From Novosphingobium kaempferiae (lineage in GTDB: Bacteria; Pseudomonadota; Alphaproteobacteria; Sphingomonadales; Sphingomonadaceae): a DNA stretch of 64,000 nt. Made by a program: the position numbers and the translations under genes. Below are positions 38,771 through 48,205 of this stretch, piece after piece; positions within the stretch are counted from its first letter, which is position 1; each line of letters begins with the position of its first letter. The notes under the pieces are model-generated. The model ran no database searches. It was given only the letters and a program-made list of their open reading frames with translations, and was not told the origin of the DNA. The stretch spans positions 3,658,001 to 3,722,000 of the forward strand of contig NZ_CP089301.1 in NCBI RefSeq assembly GCF_021227995.1, written 5' to 3'.

Positions 38771-40117
38771 TTGAACGACGAATTGAAGGGCGAGGTCACG
38801 CGCGGCGCGCGGGCCCTCGTCGCCTATCCGCAAATGAGGGGCAGGGGCGACCTTGATCCCGAAGCGCGCCTTGAAGAAGCCAGGGGGCTGGCGCTCGCCA
38901 TCGGCCTTGAAGTGGTCGAGGCGATGGCGATTGTCATCCGCGATCCGCGTCCGGGCACTCTGTTTGGCGAAGGCCAGATCCAGAACATCGGCGTCGCCTG
39001 CGAGCTTAACGAGGCTGAACTCGTCATCGTCGATGGTTCGCTGACGGCGATCCAGCAACGCAACCTCGAAGAAAAGCTCAAGCGCAAGGTCATCGACCGC
39101 ACCGGCCTGATCCTTGAAATCTTCGGTGAGCGTGCAGCGACGGCGGAAGGCCGACTGCAGGTGGAACTCGCCCACCTCGACTATCAGGCCGGACGTCTCG
39201 TGCGCAGCTGGACTCACCTCGAGCGTCAGCGCGGCGGCTTTGGCTTCCTCGGTGGTCCCGGTGAGACGCAGATCGAGGCGGACCGCCGCATGATCCGCGA
39301 TCGCATGGCCAAGATCCGTCGCGAACTGGAGCAGGTGCGCCGCACGCGCGGTCTTCACCGCGACCGGCGTGAAAAAGCGCCATGGCCGGTGATTGCGCTT
39401 GTCGGGTACACCAACGCGGGCAAATCGACACTGTTCAACCGCCTGACCGGTGCGGATGTCATGGCTGAGAACCTGCTGTTCGCGACACTCGATCCGACGA
39501 TGCGGGCGATCCGCCTGCCGGGGCTCGAAAAGGCGATCCTGTCGGACACGGTAGGGTTCATCTCGGACCTCCCGACCCAGCTTGTCGCGGCCTTCCGCGC
39601 GACTCTGGAGGAAGTGACTGCCGCCGACGTCATCGTCCATGTGCGCGATATCGCCAATCCCGATACCGAAGCGCAGAAGCGACAGGTCCTCGAAGTTCTG
39701 GCCGATCTCGGCGTCTTCGCCGAACAGGATAATCGGGAAGGGGAGGCCTCTGATGAAGCCGTGCCCGCAATTCCGATCATCGAGGTCTGGAACAAGTGGG
39801 ATCTGCTCGGCCCCGATCAGGCCGCAGGATTGCGCGAGGCGATGGACCATCGCGACGGTGAAACCATCGTGCCGTTGTCTGCGCTGACTGGCGAAGGCTG
39901 TGACGAGTTGCTCGAAACAGCCGGCCGCAAACTGACGCTGGACGCGAAGACTTACACTTTCGTCATTCCTGCGGCAGATGGCCAACGACTGGCGTTCCTG
40001 CACGCGAGAGGCGAGGTCGTGTCGGAACAGGATTCCGGCGAGGGAGAGCAGGGCCCGCAACTGCGGTTGCAGGTCCGTCTTTCCGAACGTGAATTCGGGC
40101 GCTTCATGGCTCTGTGA
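38771..40117 (+). CDS. hflX: Ribosome-associated GTPase HflX
   Basis: A 448-residue GTPase with the N-terminal HflX domain (GTLFGEGQIQNIG, then VIDRTGLILEIFGERAATAEGRLQVELA), the linker helix QRGGFGFLGGPGETQIEADRR, the P-loop GYTNAGKST, and the switch motif DTVGFISDLP. HflX splits or rescues stalled 70S ribosomes under stress. The start is TTG at 38771 (reading NDELKGEVTRG), 16 bases after the hfq stop; the hfq-hflX pair is conserved across proteobacteria. Confidence 0.96.
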   Translation: MNDELKGEVTRGARALVAYPQMRGRGDLDPEARLEEARGLALAIGLEVVEAMAIVIRDPRPGTLFGEGQIQNIGVACELNEAELVIVDGSLTAIQQRNLEEKLKRKVIDRTGLILEIFGERAATAEGRLQVELAHLDYQAGRLVRSWTHLERQRGGFGFLGGPGETQIEADRRMIRDRMAKIRRELEQVRRTRGLHRDRREKAPWPVIALVGYTNAGKSTLFNRLTGADVMAENLLFATLDPTMRAIRLPGLEKAILSDTVGFISDLPTQLVAAFRATLEEVTAADVIVHVRDIANPDTEAQKRQVLEVLADLGVFAEQDNREGEASDEAVPAIPIIEVWNKWDLLGPDQAAGLREAMDHRDGETIVPLSALTGEGCDELLETAGRKLTLDAKTYTFVIPAADGQRLAFLHARGEVVSEQDSGEGEQGPQLRLQVRLSEREFGRFMAL

Positions 40118-40147
40118 AACAAACTCGCACCGGGGCGAATATCCGGC

Positions 40148-40924
40148 TCAGCGTTCGGAGCGCTTGACCACCTGCCAATAGGCTTCCTGCTCATCGAGCG
40201 AGAGCGCCGCGAAGTCCTCGCCTTCGGATTTGGCGAAGCTTTCCATCGCCTTGAATCGACGCTCGAACTTGGCATTGGCGGCGCGCAGCGCGTCTTCGGG
40301 CGCGATGCCGTTCAATCGCACGAGATTGACCGCGGCGAATAGCAGGTCGCCTGCTTCCTCCAGCTTTTCGGCGGAAGAAGCTTCGGCGAGCTCGTCCATT
40401 TCCTCGAGAACCTTATCCGCCGCGCTGCTCGGGTCCGGCCAGTCGAATCCGACACGCGCCGCTCGCTTCTGCAACTTTTCGGCGCGCATGAGTGCGGGCA
40501 GCGAAAGCGCGACGCCATCGATGGCGCTGGTGGCACCCTTGGCGGCGCGTTCCTTGGCCTTAAGGCTTTCCCAACGTTCGGTCTGTGCATCGCCTGATGC
40601 ATCGTCGCCGAAGATATGTGGGTGGCGAGCCTCCAGCTTGTCTGAAATCGCAGCGGCGACATCGGGGAACGCGAAGTGTCCGGCTTCCTCGGCCATGCGG
40701 GCATGGAACACGACTTGAAGCAGCAGGTCGCCGAGTTCCTCACGCAGCGCGCCGAGATCGTCGTGCGCAATGGCTTCGGCAACCTCGTAGGCTTCCTCGA
40801 TCGTGTAGGGAGCGATGGTCGCGAAGGTCTGATCCTTGTCCCATTCGCAGCCGTCCTGCGGATCGCGCAGGCGGGCCATGATGGAAAGGAGGCGGTCTAT
40901 CTGCTGGTGTCGGGTCATAGCCAT
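40148..40924 (-). CDS. mazG: Nucleoside triphosphate pyrophosphohydrolase MazG
   Basis: A 258-residue protein with two MazG domains, as in E. coli. The N-terminal domain has LRDPQDGCEWDKDQTFATIAPYTIEEAYEVAEAI followed by ELGDLLLQVVFHARMAEE; the second has VLEEMDELAEASSAEKLEEAGDLLFAAVNLVR. The paired E-x-x-E and E-x-x-D motifs bind Mg. The enzyme hydrolyses canonical and damaged nucleoside triphosphates. It is convergent with hflX. An AT-rich stretch at 40925-40955 upstream is probably its promoter. Confidence 0.95.
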   Translation of the reverse strand: MAMTRHQQIDRLLSIMARLRDPQDGCEWDKDQTFATIAPYTIEEAYEVAEAIAHDDLGALREELGDLLLQVVFHARMAEEAGHFAFPDVAAAISDKLEARHPHIFGDDASGDAQTERWESLKAKERAAKGATSAIDGVALSLPALMRAEKLQKRAARVGFDWPDPSSAADKVLEEMDELAEASSAEKLEEAGDLLFAAVNLVRLNGIAPEDALRAANAKFERRFKAMESFAKSEGEDFAALSLDEQEAYWQVVKRSER

Positions 40925-40978
40925 ATGAAGATGATAATTATGATTATGTAAAATATGAAGTGGTGAGAGCGTGCATTC

Positions 40979-41164
40979 TCATGGCTGGATACGGAAGCCG
41001 GACCATTGGATGACCAGCACCAGACCGATGATGATCGCAGCCCATATCGATGCCAGCCGTAAAGCTTTGCTTCCCCCGAGCCCACGTATTTCCGGATTGC
41101 GCACCGCCAGGATCAGGCAGCCGATGATGGAGATCATCGATACGATCATGGCGGTCGAGTTCAC
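40979..41164 (-). CDS. Small two-helix membrane protein
   Basis: A 61-residue protein with a GTG start that overlaps the stop of the metallo-hydrolase gene by 4 bases. Two hydrophobic segments (about residues 5-20, MIVSMISIIGCLILAV, and 36-53, LASIWAAIIIGLVLVI) are joined by a basic loop. I recognise no family. Its coupling to the upstream genes suggests it is translated as the last member of that operon. Confidence 0.65.
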   Translation of the reverse strand: MNSTAMIVSMISIIGCLILAVRNPEIRGLGGSKALRLASIWAAIIIGLVLVIQWSGFRIQP

Positions 41165-41943
41165 GGCGCAATCACCAGTCCATCATAAGCGACCTGCACG
41201 TTGGCAGGCACGGATGCACTCAGTGTGGCATAGTCCATGCTCTTGTCGAGATGCGTCAGCACCGTCGTGCCGGCGCGACAGACCTCCGCCAGCTCAAGCG
41301 ACATCGCAAGATGCGCATGGGTCGGATGTGGTTCGCGACGCAGACAGTCGACCACCAGCACGTCGCAACCGTAGAACAAGTCGATCATTCCGCGCGTAAT
41401 CTGGTTGAAGTCTGTCGCGTAACCGACTGATTTTCCGTCCGCATCGAACAGGAAACCAGTCGAGTCCATTCCACCATGCGGCATCTGCGTGTGGCCAACG
41501 CGGAATCCTTCGCACAGGCGTACAGTGTCGAGATTCTCCAGCGATATCAGCGTCGGATAGCCATGTTGCCCGGCAAAGACGTAGCCGAAGCGCTGGCGCA
41601 ACCGGCGCACGGTCTCTGCATCCGCGTAACCCGGGATCGGCCCGGCGCGGCCATAACGCAGCGGACGCAGATCATCGATGCCGTGGCAGTGATCGGCATG
41701 GTCGTGCGTCCAGAACACCGCGTCGATGCGATGGACGTCGTTGGCCAGCAACTGCGCACGCAAATCCGTCGGCGTATCGACGAGGATACGAGAACCGGCA
41801 TCGCTCTCCAGCAGGATGGCGACGCGGGTTCGGCGGTTTTTCGGTTCGGCCGGGTCGCACGAGCCCCAGTCCGGGCCGCCATTCTCGCCGCCAAGGCGCG
41901 GCACGCCGGTCGAGGTGCCGCTGCCGAGGATCGTCACTTTCAC
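41161..41943 (-). CDS. Metallo-beta-lactamase-fold hydrolase (PhnP-like)
   Basis: A 260-residue MBL-fold protein. The zinc-binding motif is WTHDHADHCHG, preceded by VKVTILGSGTSTGVPRLGG, which is typical of PhnP-like and tRNase-Z-related cyclic phosphodiesterases. Further ligands are in YATDFN and the C-terminal VLTHLD. The GTG at 41943 overlaps the tatD stop by 4 bases. PhnP-like enzymes hydrolyse cyclic phosphates; no phosphonate genes are present, so a broader phosphodiesterase role is more likely. Confidence 0.85.
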   Translation of the reverse strand: MKVTILGSGTSTGVPRLGGENGGPDWGSCDPAEPKNRRTRVAILLESDAGSRILVDTPTDLRAQLLANDVHRIDAVFWTHDHADHCHGIDDLRPLRYGRAGPIPGYADAETVRRLRQRFGYVFAGQHGYPTLISLENLDTVRLCEGFRVGHTQMPHGGMDSTGFLFDADGKSVGYATDFNQITRGMIDLFYGCDVLVVDCLRREPHPTHAHLAMSLELAEVCRAGTTVLTHLDKSMDYATLSASVPANVQVAYDGLVIAP

Positions 41944-42719
41944 GCGTAGGCGGCCTTGGTAAACAGCGCGAAGAAATTGCGCGTCGTCGCCTGGCCAAGT
42001 TGCTCGACGCTGGTCCCGCGCAGATCGGCGACGAAGCGCGCAGTATCTGCCGTAAACGCTGGCTCGCACTTGCGGCCGCGATGCGGCACGGGCGCGAGGA
42101 ACGGTGAGTCCGTCTCCACGAGCAACCGGTCCTCGGGAATTGTCTTCACGACCTCCTGCAAATCCTTCGCGTTCTTGAAAGTCACGATGCCGGAAATGCT
42201 GATAGAGAGGCCGAGATCCAACACCTTATGGCCGAAATCGGCGCTTGCGGTGAAGCAGTGGATGAGCGCCGGGAAGGCGCCCTTCCCCATTTCTTCCTCA
42301 AGGATGCGCGCGGTATCGTCCTCGGCATCGCGGGTATGGATGATTATCGGCAGGCCGGTTTCGCGTGCGACAGTGATGTGTGTGCGAAAAAGCGCCTGCT
42401 GCACGTCGCGATCGGACTTGTCGTAATAATAGTCGAGGCCGGTCTCGCCGATGCCGATGACGCGCGGATGGGCTGCCGCTTCGAGCAGCGCCCCCTCGCC
42501 CAGATCGGCATGCTGGTCCGCTTCGTGCGGATGGATGCCTATGGAAGCCCAGACATCGGGTTCGCGCGCCGCAGTCGCAACGACGCGATCCCATTCCCGC
42601 TGCCGCGTCGAGATATTGAGGAAGCCCTTGATCCCGGCTTCACGCGCGCGAGAAAGCACGCCCGACTGGTCCTCGACGAGCCCTTCGTATTCGAGGTGGC
42701 AGTGGGAATCGATCAGCAT
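41940..42719 (-). CDS. tatD: TatD-family metal-dependent DNase
   Basis: A 259-residue TIM-barrel hydrolase. The metal-binding opening is MLIDSHCHLEYEGL, with GIGETGLDYYY, PIIIHTRDAEDD, ALIHCF and VETDSPFLAPVPHRG as further active-site stretches. TatD proteins are 3'-5' exonucleases or deoxyribonucleases involved in DNA repair; the metG-tatD-MBL order is widespread. The ATG overlaps the metG stop by 1 base. Confidence 0.95.
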   Translation of the reverse strand: MLIDSHCHLEYEGLVEDQSGVLSRAREAGIKGFLNISTRQREWDRVVATAAREPDVWASIGIHPHEADQHADLGEGALLEAAAHPRVIGIGETGLDYYYDKSDRDVQQALFRTHITVARETGLPIIIHTRDAEDDTARILEEEMGKGAFPALIHCFTASADFGHKVLDLGLSISISGIVTFKNAKDLQEVVKTIPEDRLLVETDSPFLAPVPHRGRKCEPAFTADTARFVADLRGTSVEQLGQATTRNFFALFTKAAYA

Positions 42720-44278
42720 CAGGCGGCAGCTTCCTCAGGCAGTTCGAGGCGCGGGAACACGCCCTGCGGCTTGTCCACCTTGTAGCCGGAGGCGGCGAGC
42801 GCTGCTAACCATTCGGCGTCGGCCAATGCGGCGTAGTGACGCGCATCGGCAGCCTGCCCCATCTGATCGAGCAGGGTATCGATCGCGGTCGGTACGACGG
42901 GCCTGACCGCGATGGCGAGATCCCGCACGACGCGGAACAGCGTCATCAGCACGGCTTCCATGCGGGCGGGGTCACTCTTGCGAAGCGCCCACGGGGCCTG
43001 CTCGTCGACATACTGGTTGCAAGCGAATACCGCGCGCATCCAGCTTTCCAGGCCGGTGCTGAAATCAAGATCATCGAAGGCGCTGCGAAGCCCGGCGATG
43101 CCCTCGGCGACGGCAGCGAACAGGGCGGCGTCTGCCTCTGTTTCTTCAAGCCCGGCCTTCACTTCGCCATCCATGTTCTTGAAGATCATGGACAAGCTGC
43201 GCTGCGCAAGGTTGCCGAAGCTGTTCGCCAGTTCGGCGTTGGCACGGGTGACGATCGCTTCGGCAGACCACGAACCGTCCTGCCCGAACGCCACTTCGCG
43301 CAGGAAGAAATAGCGCAGGGTATCGACGCCGAACGTCTCCGCCAGCCCGATCGGGTCGGTGACGTTGCCAAGCGACTTCGATTCCTTCTGGCCGCGGTTG
43401 AGCAGGAAGCCGTGTCCGAAGACCTGCTTCGGCACGGCGAGGCCCGCGCTCATTAGGAAGGCGGGCCAATAGACAGTGTGGAAGCGGACGATGTCCTTTC
43501 CGATAAGGTGGACGTCTGCAGGCCAGAACCTGCCAAAATCGCCGTCCGCCTCAGGAAATCCAAGGCCGGTGATGTAGTTGGTCAGCGCATCGACCCAGAC
43601 GTACATGACGTGGTTGTCGCTGCCGGGCACCTTGATGCCCCAGTCGAAACTGGTGCGTGAAACCGACAGATCGCGCAGGCCGCCTTCGACGAAGCGCTGT
43701 GTCTCGTTGCGGCGGCTTTCCGGGCGGACGAAGTCACCGGTGGCGTACAGTTCGAGAAGCTTGTCCTGGTACTTCGACAGACGGAAGAACCATGATTCCT
43801 CGACCGTCCACTCGACCGGCGTACCCTGGGGCGACAGCTTGCCGCCGTCCTCGCCCGCTACGAGTTCGCTCTCGTCATAATAGGCCTCGTCGCGGACCGA
43901 GTACCATCCCTCGTAGCGGTCGAGATACAGGTCGCCATTGGCTTCCATGCGGCGCCACAGTTCCTGTGTCGCGGCATGGTGACGCGGTTCGGTGGTGCGG
44001 ATGAAGACATCGTAGCCGATGTTCAGAGCGTCGCACATTTCCTTGAAATATGACGACATTTCATCAGCCAGAGCGGCAGGTGTAATGCCAAGGTCGCGCG
44101 CCTTCTGCGCCATCTTGAGGCCATGCTCGTCGGTGCCGGTCTGGAACCGGACGTTGAAGCCCTCCGCTTTCTTGAAGCGGGCAATGACGTCGGCCGCAAT
44201 CGCCTCGTAGGCGTGGCCGATGTGCGGGCGCCCGTTGGGGTAGCTGATAGCGGTCGTAATGTAATAGGGCTCGCCCAT
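42719..44278 (-). CDS. metG: Methionyl-tRNA synthetase
   Basis: A 519-residue class I synthetase. The HIGH motif is PHIGH at residues 18-22. The second signature reads RGQKESKSLGN near residue 300, so KMSKS is replaced by KESKS. WVDALTNYITGLGFPE and HLIGKDIVRFHTVYWPAFLM are family signatures. There is no C-terminal tRNA-binding (Arc1p-like) extension, as in other short MetRS. It lies between holB and tatD with 83 bases to holB. Confidence 0.96.
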   Translation of the reverse strand: MGEPYYITTAISYPNGRPHIGHAYEAIAADVIARFKKAEGFNVRFQTGTDEHGLKMAQKARDLGITPAALADEMSSYFKEMCDALNIGYDVFIRTTEPRHHAATQELWRRMEANGDLYLDRYEGWYSVRDEAYYDESELVAGEDGGKLSPQGTPVEWTVEESWFFRLSKYQDKLLELYATGDFVRPESRRNETQRFVEGGLRDLSVSRTSFDWGIKVPGSDNHVMYVWVDALTNYITGLGFPEADGDFGRFWPADVHLIGKDIVRFHTVYWPAFLMSAGLAVPKQVFGHGFLLNRGQKESKSLGNVTDPIGLAETFGVDTLRYFFLREVAFGQDGSWSAEAIVTRANAELANSFGNLAQRSLSMIFKNMDGEVKAGLEETEADAALFAAVAEGIAGLRSAFDDLDFSTGLESWMRAVFACNQYVDEQAPWALRKSDPARMEAVLMTLFRVVRDLAIAVRPVVPTAIDTLLDQMGQAADARHYAALADAEWLAALAASGYKVDKPQGVFPRLELPEEAAA

Positions 44279-44361
44279 GTGGCGTCGCGCTTCCCTGGCT
44301 GGTGTTTACAGGTCGTTCTTCAAGTGCGTTCTGAACTCAGGCCACGGCCCAGTAAAACGCG

Positions 44362-45336
44362 CTAGCGTGCCGCTTCTCTAGGCATCGCAGCCGAGGCCAG
44401 CAACCCGCCAATTTCCATTATGAGCAGCCCGGCGTCGAAATTGTAGGTCGGAGCCTGAGTCGCGAGTTTGGTCAACGCCCCGTATGCCTCGATGATACCA
44501 AGCTGGCGGCGTCGCGGCGCGTCGCGCAGTTCATGTACCAGCACGGCGCGCGCGAGTTCCAGCGTGGCGATCTGCCGGTCGCGTGCGGGGCGCCCGCCCA
44601 TCTCGTCTGCCAGTGCGCCGCGTAGCGAGAAATCGGCGTCGCCGCGCTGGAGGATGCGCATCATCAGGGCGTGGATGATGCCGAGGTCATGCTCGACAAT
44701 ATCGAGTGCGATACCGGGCGAGCCTTGAGCGGCAGCGATGGCGGAGGCGCGCGCTGCAGCATCGGCCTGTGGCGCATCGCGCCGGATTACCGCGTCGAGT
44801 TCGTCGGTTCCCAATGCCGCGAAGCGCAGGACGCGACAACGCGAACGGATCGTCGGCAGCAGGCGTCCGGGTTGGTGGGCGACGAGCAGGAAATACGTGC
44901 CCACAGGCGGCTCTTCCAATGCCTTGAGAAGCGCATTGACGGCGCCCTTCTCCATGTCGTCGGCAGGGTCGATGACGATGGCGCGGCGGTCGCCGAAGGT
45001 GGGTTTGGTGGCCAGGCGGCGAATCATCGCGCGGATCTGGTCCACGGTGATGTTCCGCTTGGTCTGGTAGGGCTTGCCCTCGGCCTTCTTCTTCGCTTCG
45101 TCGTCGTTGGCGGGGAGATGGTCGAGGATATGGATGTCGGGATGCGCGTCGATGTCCGGCACCGGCGCCCCGGGCACGCGGACCAGTTCGGCTGCTGCTG
45201 CCCGGGCGAAGGCGCGCTTACCGAGGCCCTTGGCGCCACTCAGCAGCCACGCGTGATGCATGCGCTCGGAGGCCAGAGCGGCGAGCCATTCCTGCCATGC
45301 AGCGTCCTGACCGACTACGGGCGTTGGCACGCTCAT
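44362..45336 (-). CDS. holB: DNA polymerase III subunit delta prime
   Basis: A 324-residue clamp-loader subunit. It starts with a short basic region and HHAWLLSGAKGLGKRAFARAAA, an imperfect P-loop as expected for the non-ATPase delta prime. QIRAMIRRLATKPTFGDRRAIVIDPADDMEKGAVNALLKALEEPPVGTYF is the Walker-B-like and SRC-motif region; TIRSRCRVLRF contains the SRC motif. Overlaps tmk by 4 bases; the tmk-holB pair is widespread. Confidence 0.94.
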   Translation of the reverse strand: MSVPTPVVGQDAAWQEWLAALASERMHHAWLLSGAKGLGKRAFARAAAAELVRVPGAPVPDIDAHPDIHILDHLPANDDEAKKKAEGKPYQTKRNITVDQIRAMIRRLATKPTFGDRRAIVIDPADDMEKGAVNALLKALEEPPVGTYFLLVAHQPGRLLPTIRSRCRVLRFAALGTDELDAVIRRDAPQADAAARASAIAAAQGSPGIALDIVEHDLGIIHALMMRILQRGDADFSLRGALADEMGGRPARDRQIATLELARAVLVHELRDAPRRRQLGIIEAYGALTKLATQAPTYNFDAGLLIMEIGGLLASAAMPREAAR

Positions 45337-45974
45337 GGCAGGAACCGGGCCAGTGCGGCGACGACCAGCGCATGCGTCGCTTGCGGATCGCCGTCACCGT
45401 CGATGCGTGCGAAGCGGGCCGGTTCTTCGTCGGCAAAGGCCGAGAAGGCGCTGGCGACGCGGGCGTGATATCCGGCATCGCGACCACCGATGCGATCGCT
45501 GCCTTCGGTGTCCCGCAACGCCAGTCGCTGTACCGCGATCGCCGGACTGACCTCGACCAGCAGTGTCAGGTCGGGCAGGAGCCCATCGCTGCCGATGTCG
45601 TGGAGCGTAGCGATATCCGCGTCAGACAGCCCGCCACCGCCACCCTGATAGGCCCTGCTCGAATCGAGGTAACGGTCGCAGATCACCCAGGCGCCGCGCG
45701 CCAGTGCCGGGCGGATGAGGCGGTGTACATGATCAGAGCGTGCCGCAGCGAACAGTAACGCCTCGGCGCGCGGGTTCCAACTTTCGCCGCCGTCCCCCTC
45801 CACGCCGTTCAAAAGAAGCGCGCGGATCGCCTCCGCTCCCGGAGTGCCGCCCGGCTCGCGCGTAGTCACGACGTCGAACCCGCGGATACGCAGGGCATCT
45901 GCGAGCAGGCGGGCCTGCGTGGACTTGCCCGCCCCCTCCCCGCCCTCAAGCGCGATGAATCGACCCTGCGTCAT
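45333..45974 (-). CDS. tmk: Thymidylate kinase
   Basis: A 213-residue kinase that makes dTDP. P-loop EGGEGAGKSTQ is at residues 8-18, the DR(Y/F) motif is CDRYLDSSRAYQG, and TREPGGTPGAEAIR is the substrate-binding stretch. The start at 45974 (MTQGRFIALEG) overlaps the dacC-like stop by 4 bases; an upstream in-frame ATG would extend into that gene. Confidence 0.97.
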   Translation of the reverse strand: MTQGRFIALEGGEGAGKSTQARLLADALRIRGFDVVTTREPGGTPGAEAIRALLLNGVEGDGGESWNPRAEALLFAAARSDHVHRLIRPALARGAWVICDRYLDSSRAYQGGGGGLSDADIATLHDIGSDGLLPDLTLLVEVSPAIAVQRLALRDTEGSDRIGGRDAGYHARVASAFSAFADEEPARFARIDGDGDPQATHALVVAALARFLP

Positions 45975-47128
45975 GAGAACAGGTTGATAAGCCCGTTCAG
46001 CAGCCTGTCCAGCCAACCCGCCGTGCCGACGTCACGCCCGGCGTAGAGCGGCACGCGGCCCGGAGCGAGGCCGGCGACACGGATTTCCAGTTCACCCACC
46101 TGCTCGCCCTTGCGGACGGGTGCGACGATCGGACCGTTATAATGGACGGCGAGGGTAATGCCGGGCTGCGTCCCGCGCGGGATGGTCGCGTGGACTTCTC
46201 GATTGGCGACAAGCGGCAAAGAGCGGGCATCGCCGCCCTGCACTTTCGCCTGTGCCACGGTCTGCCCCTGATCGAACAGATGGCGCGTGTCCCAGGCGGC
46301 GAATCCCCATTCGAGCAGTGCCTTGGCGGCATCGTCGCGCACCTTGGGCAACGGCGAGCCGGCCAGCACCATCACCAGACGGCGCCCGCCGCGCTCGGCC
46401 GTGCCGAGGAAGTTGTAGCCTGCCTCGCGCGTGTAGCCGGTCTTGATGCCGTCCGCGCCGGGCACGACGCCGACCGTCGGGTCATGGCTGCGCATGTTCA
46501 CGTCGCGCCAGACCCAGCGCTTGTGGCCGGAGAATTCCCGGTACAGGTCCGGGTAGCGGGTAATCATCGCATCGGCGAGGCGCACGAGGTCGCTGGCGGT
46601 GACGTAAGTGTTGCCCTCATCCATCCAGCCATTGGGCGTGTTGTAGTGACTGCGCGTCATGCCGAGGCGCCGTGCCGCGTCGTTCATCTTCGCAGCCCAG
46701 CCCGCAACGCTGCCCGCATAGCCTTCGCCCAGCACGACGGCGGCATCGTTGGCCGAGGCCGTCATGATACCGTGGAGCAGATCGCGCGTGGTCGGCCTGT
46801 CCTTGGTCGTGATGTACATGTTGGTGCCCTTGGCGAACCATTCCTTCTCGGTCTCGGGCCGCTCCTGGAACTGCCGGTCGAGGCTGAGGCGGCCCGCGCC
46901 GATCTCTTCGAACGCCACGAACGCGGTCATGACCTTGGTGACGGAGGCGGGCAGGAAGGGCGTGTCGGGGTGCTTCTGCTCGAGCACCTGGCCGGAACCG
47001 AGATCTACCAGCAGGCTGACCGGGATCGGCGCGACTTGCGGGGGCGGCGTCGGGATGGTGGCGGCCGACGCGCTCACAGGAATCGTCACTGCGAGGGCCA
47101 GCTTCAGAACTTTGGAAAACGACTTCAA
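45971..47128 (-). CDS. D-alanyl-D-alanine carboxypeptidase (DacC/DacA family)
   Basis: A 385-residue penicillin-binding protein. A signal peptide covers about residues 1-23. The SxxK motif is PASVTKVMTAF, SxN is TASANDAA and KTG is GIKTGYTREAGYN. A C-terminal beta domain and a terminal amphipathic helix (GTAGWLDRLLNGLINLFS) that anchors to the membrane complete the class C low-mass PBP pattern. It trims pentapeptides in peptidoglycan. Upstream neighbours (rlpA-like, mltB) are also wall enzymes. Confidence 0.94.
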   Translation of the reverse strand: MKSFSKVLKLALAVTIPVSASAATIPTPPPQVAPIPVSLLVDLGSGQVLEQKHPDTPFLPASVTKVMTAFVAFEEIGAGRLSLDRQFQERPETEKEWFAKGTNMYITTKDRPTTRDLLHGIMTASANDAAVVLGEGYAGSVAGWAAKMNDAARRLGMTRSHYNTPNGWMDEGNTYVTASDLVRLADAMITRYPDLYREFSGHKRWVWRDVNMRSHDPTVGVVPGADGIKTGYTREAGYNFLGTAERGGRRLVMVLAGSPLPKVRDDAAKALLEWGFAAWDTRHLFDQGQTVAQAKVQGGDARSLPLVANREVHATIPRGTQPGITLAVHYNGPIVAPVRKGEQVGELEIRVAGLAPGRVPLYAGRDVGTAGWLDRLLNGLINLFS

Positions 47129-47188
47129 GACCCGACTTCTCCCGCGCGCCCTGCGGCGTCTGGTTTGCGCGCGGGAGACGTTTCAGTT

Positions 47189-48205
47189 TCAGTCCGCGCC
47201 GAGGATTCGGGCATCCCTATAGCCCGCCGCCTTGGCCTTCTCCAGCGCCGGAGCAGCTTTTGCACGGTTGGCGTAGGGTCCGAGCCGCACGCGCCAGAAC
47301 TTGCCCGCAGGCGAAACGCTGCCGCCGAGCTGTGCCGCGACCTTGCGGGCCGAAGCTTCGGACGAGAACGCGGCGACCTGCACGACGAATGCGCCCTTTT
47401 CGGCGACATCCGGCTTTGGCTTGACCACTTCGACTGAAGGCTTGGCGGACGGTTTCGGCGTCGCGGCGACCGGCGGCTTCGCTGGCTGCGCGATTGCAGG
47501 AGCAGCGACTGCAGGTTTGGAAGGCTTCGGAGCCGGAGCTGTCTTGGCCGACGGAACGGGCTTCATGGTGATTGCAGAAGGCGCCGCGACCTTTGAAGAT
47601 ACTACAGGCGGCTCGCCCTTGGGCATGGTGGGTGGCGTGGAGGGAGGCGGCAGCAGCGGTGACTGGTCCGCCAGCTTTCGGCGCAGAACCTTGAGCAGCC
47701 CGTCCGGCGTCGCCATTCGCTCCGGTGCTCGGCCACCCGTGCGCAGCATAGCGCGCTCCTGTTCGGGCGGGTTGACCCGGCGCACCCGCACGGGGCTCTT
47801 CGATCCCGGTGCCATGCCAAGCTGCGCCGAGGCGTCTGGGGAAAGTTCGATCAGCGCATCGTTGACCATCGGCCCGCGCCGCTCGATGCGCACGAGAATG
47901 GTCCGTCCGGTCTCAAGCGAGGTCACTTCGACATAGCATGGCAGCGGCAGCGTCTTGTGCGCGGCGGTGACGCCGACGCCTTCGCCAACGATTGCATTGC
48001 CTACCGCGTCGTAGTTGAGCTGGTCGCTGGGCGTCCAGACGGTGCTGCCGATGGTGAACGGCTCGCCCACGACAACCGGGTAGTCGGCAGCCGGCCCTGT
48101 TGCCGGAGAGGCGGGCTGCGGGCTGCGGGTCGCGGCGAAAGCGCCGCCCGAGCCGAGCAGGACCAGCGCCGCAAGCGGCAGGGCGTGGTTAACGGGAAAT
48201 CTCAT
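47189..48205 (-). CDS. RlpA-like double-psi barrel protein with SPOR domain
   Basis: A 338-residue envelope protein. A signal peptide (NHALPLAALVLLGSGGAFA) is followed by a DPBB domain (AVGNAIVGEGVGVTAAHKTLPLPCYVEVTSLETGRTILVRIERRGPM in part, with LSPDASAQLGM), a long Pro/Ala/Lys linker (about 175-260) and a C-terminal SPOR domain (FVVQVAAFSSEASARKVAAQLGG...FWRVRLGPY). RlpA proteins bind or cleave denuded glycans at the septum. The start at 48205 is the ATG; two codons upstream are TTG and CTG. The 5' end overlaps the mltB 3' end by 17 bases. Confidence 0.88.
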   Translation of the reverse strand: MRFPVNHALPLAALVLLGSGGAFAATRSPQPASPATGPAADYPVVVGEPFTIGSTVWTPSDQLNYDAVGNAIVGEGVGVTAAHKTLPLPCYVEVTSLETGRTILVRIERRGPMVNDALIELSPDASAQLGMAPGSKSPVRVRRVNPPEQERAMLRTGGRAPERMATPDGLLKVLRRKLADQSPLLPPPSTPPTMPKGEPPVVSSKVAAPSAITMKPVPSAKTAPAPKPSKPAVAAPAIAQPAKPPVAATPKPSAKPSVEVVKPKPDVAEKGAFVVQVAAFSSEASARKVAAQLGGSVSPAGKFWRVRLGPYANRAKAAPALEKAKAAGYRDARILGAD

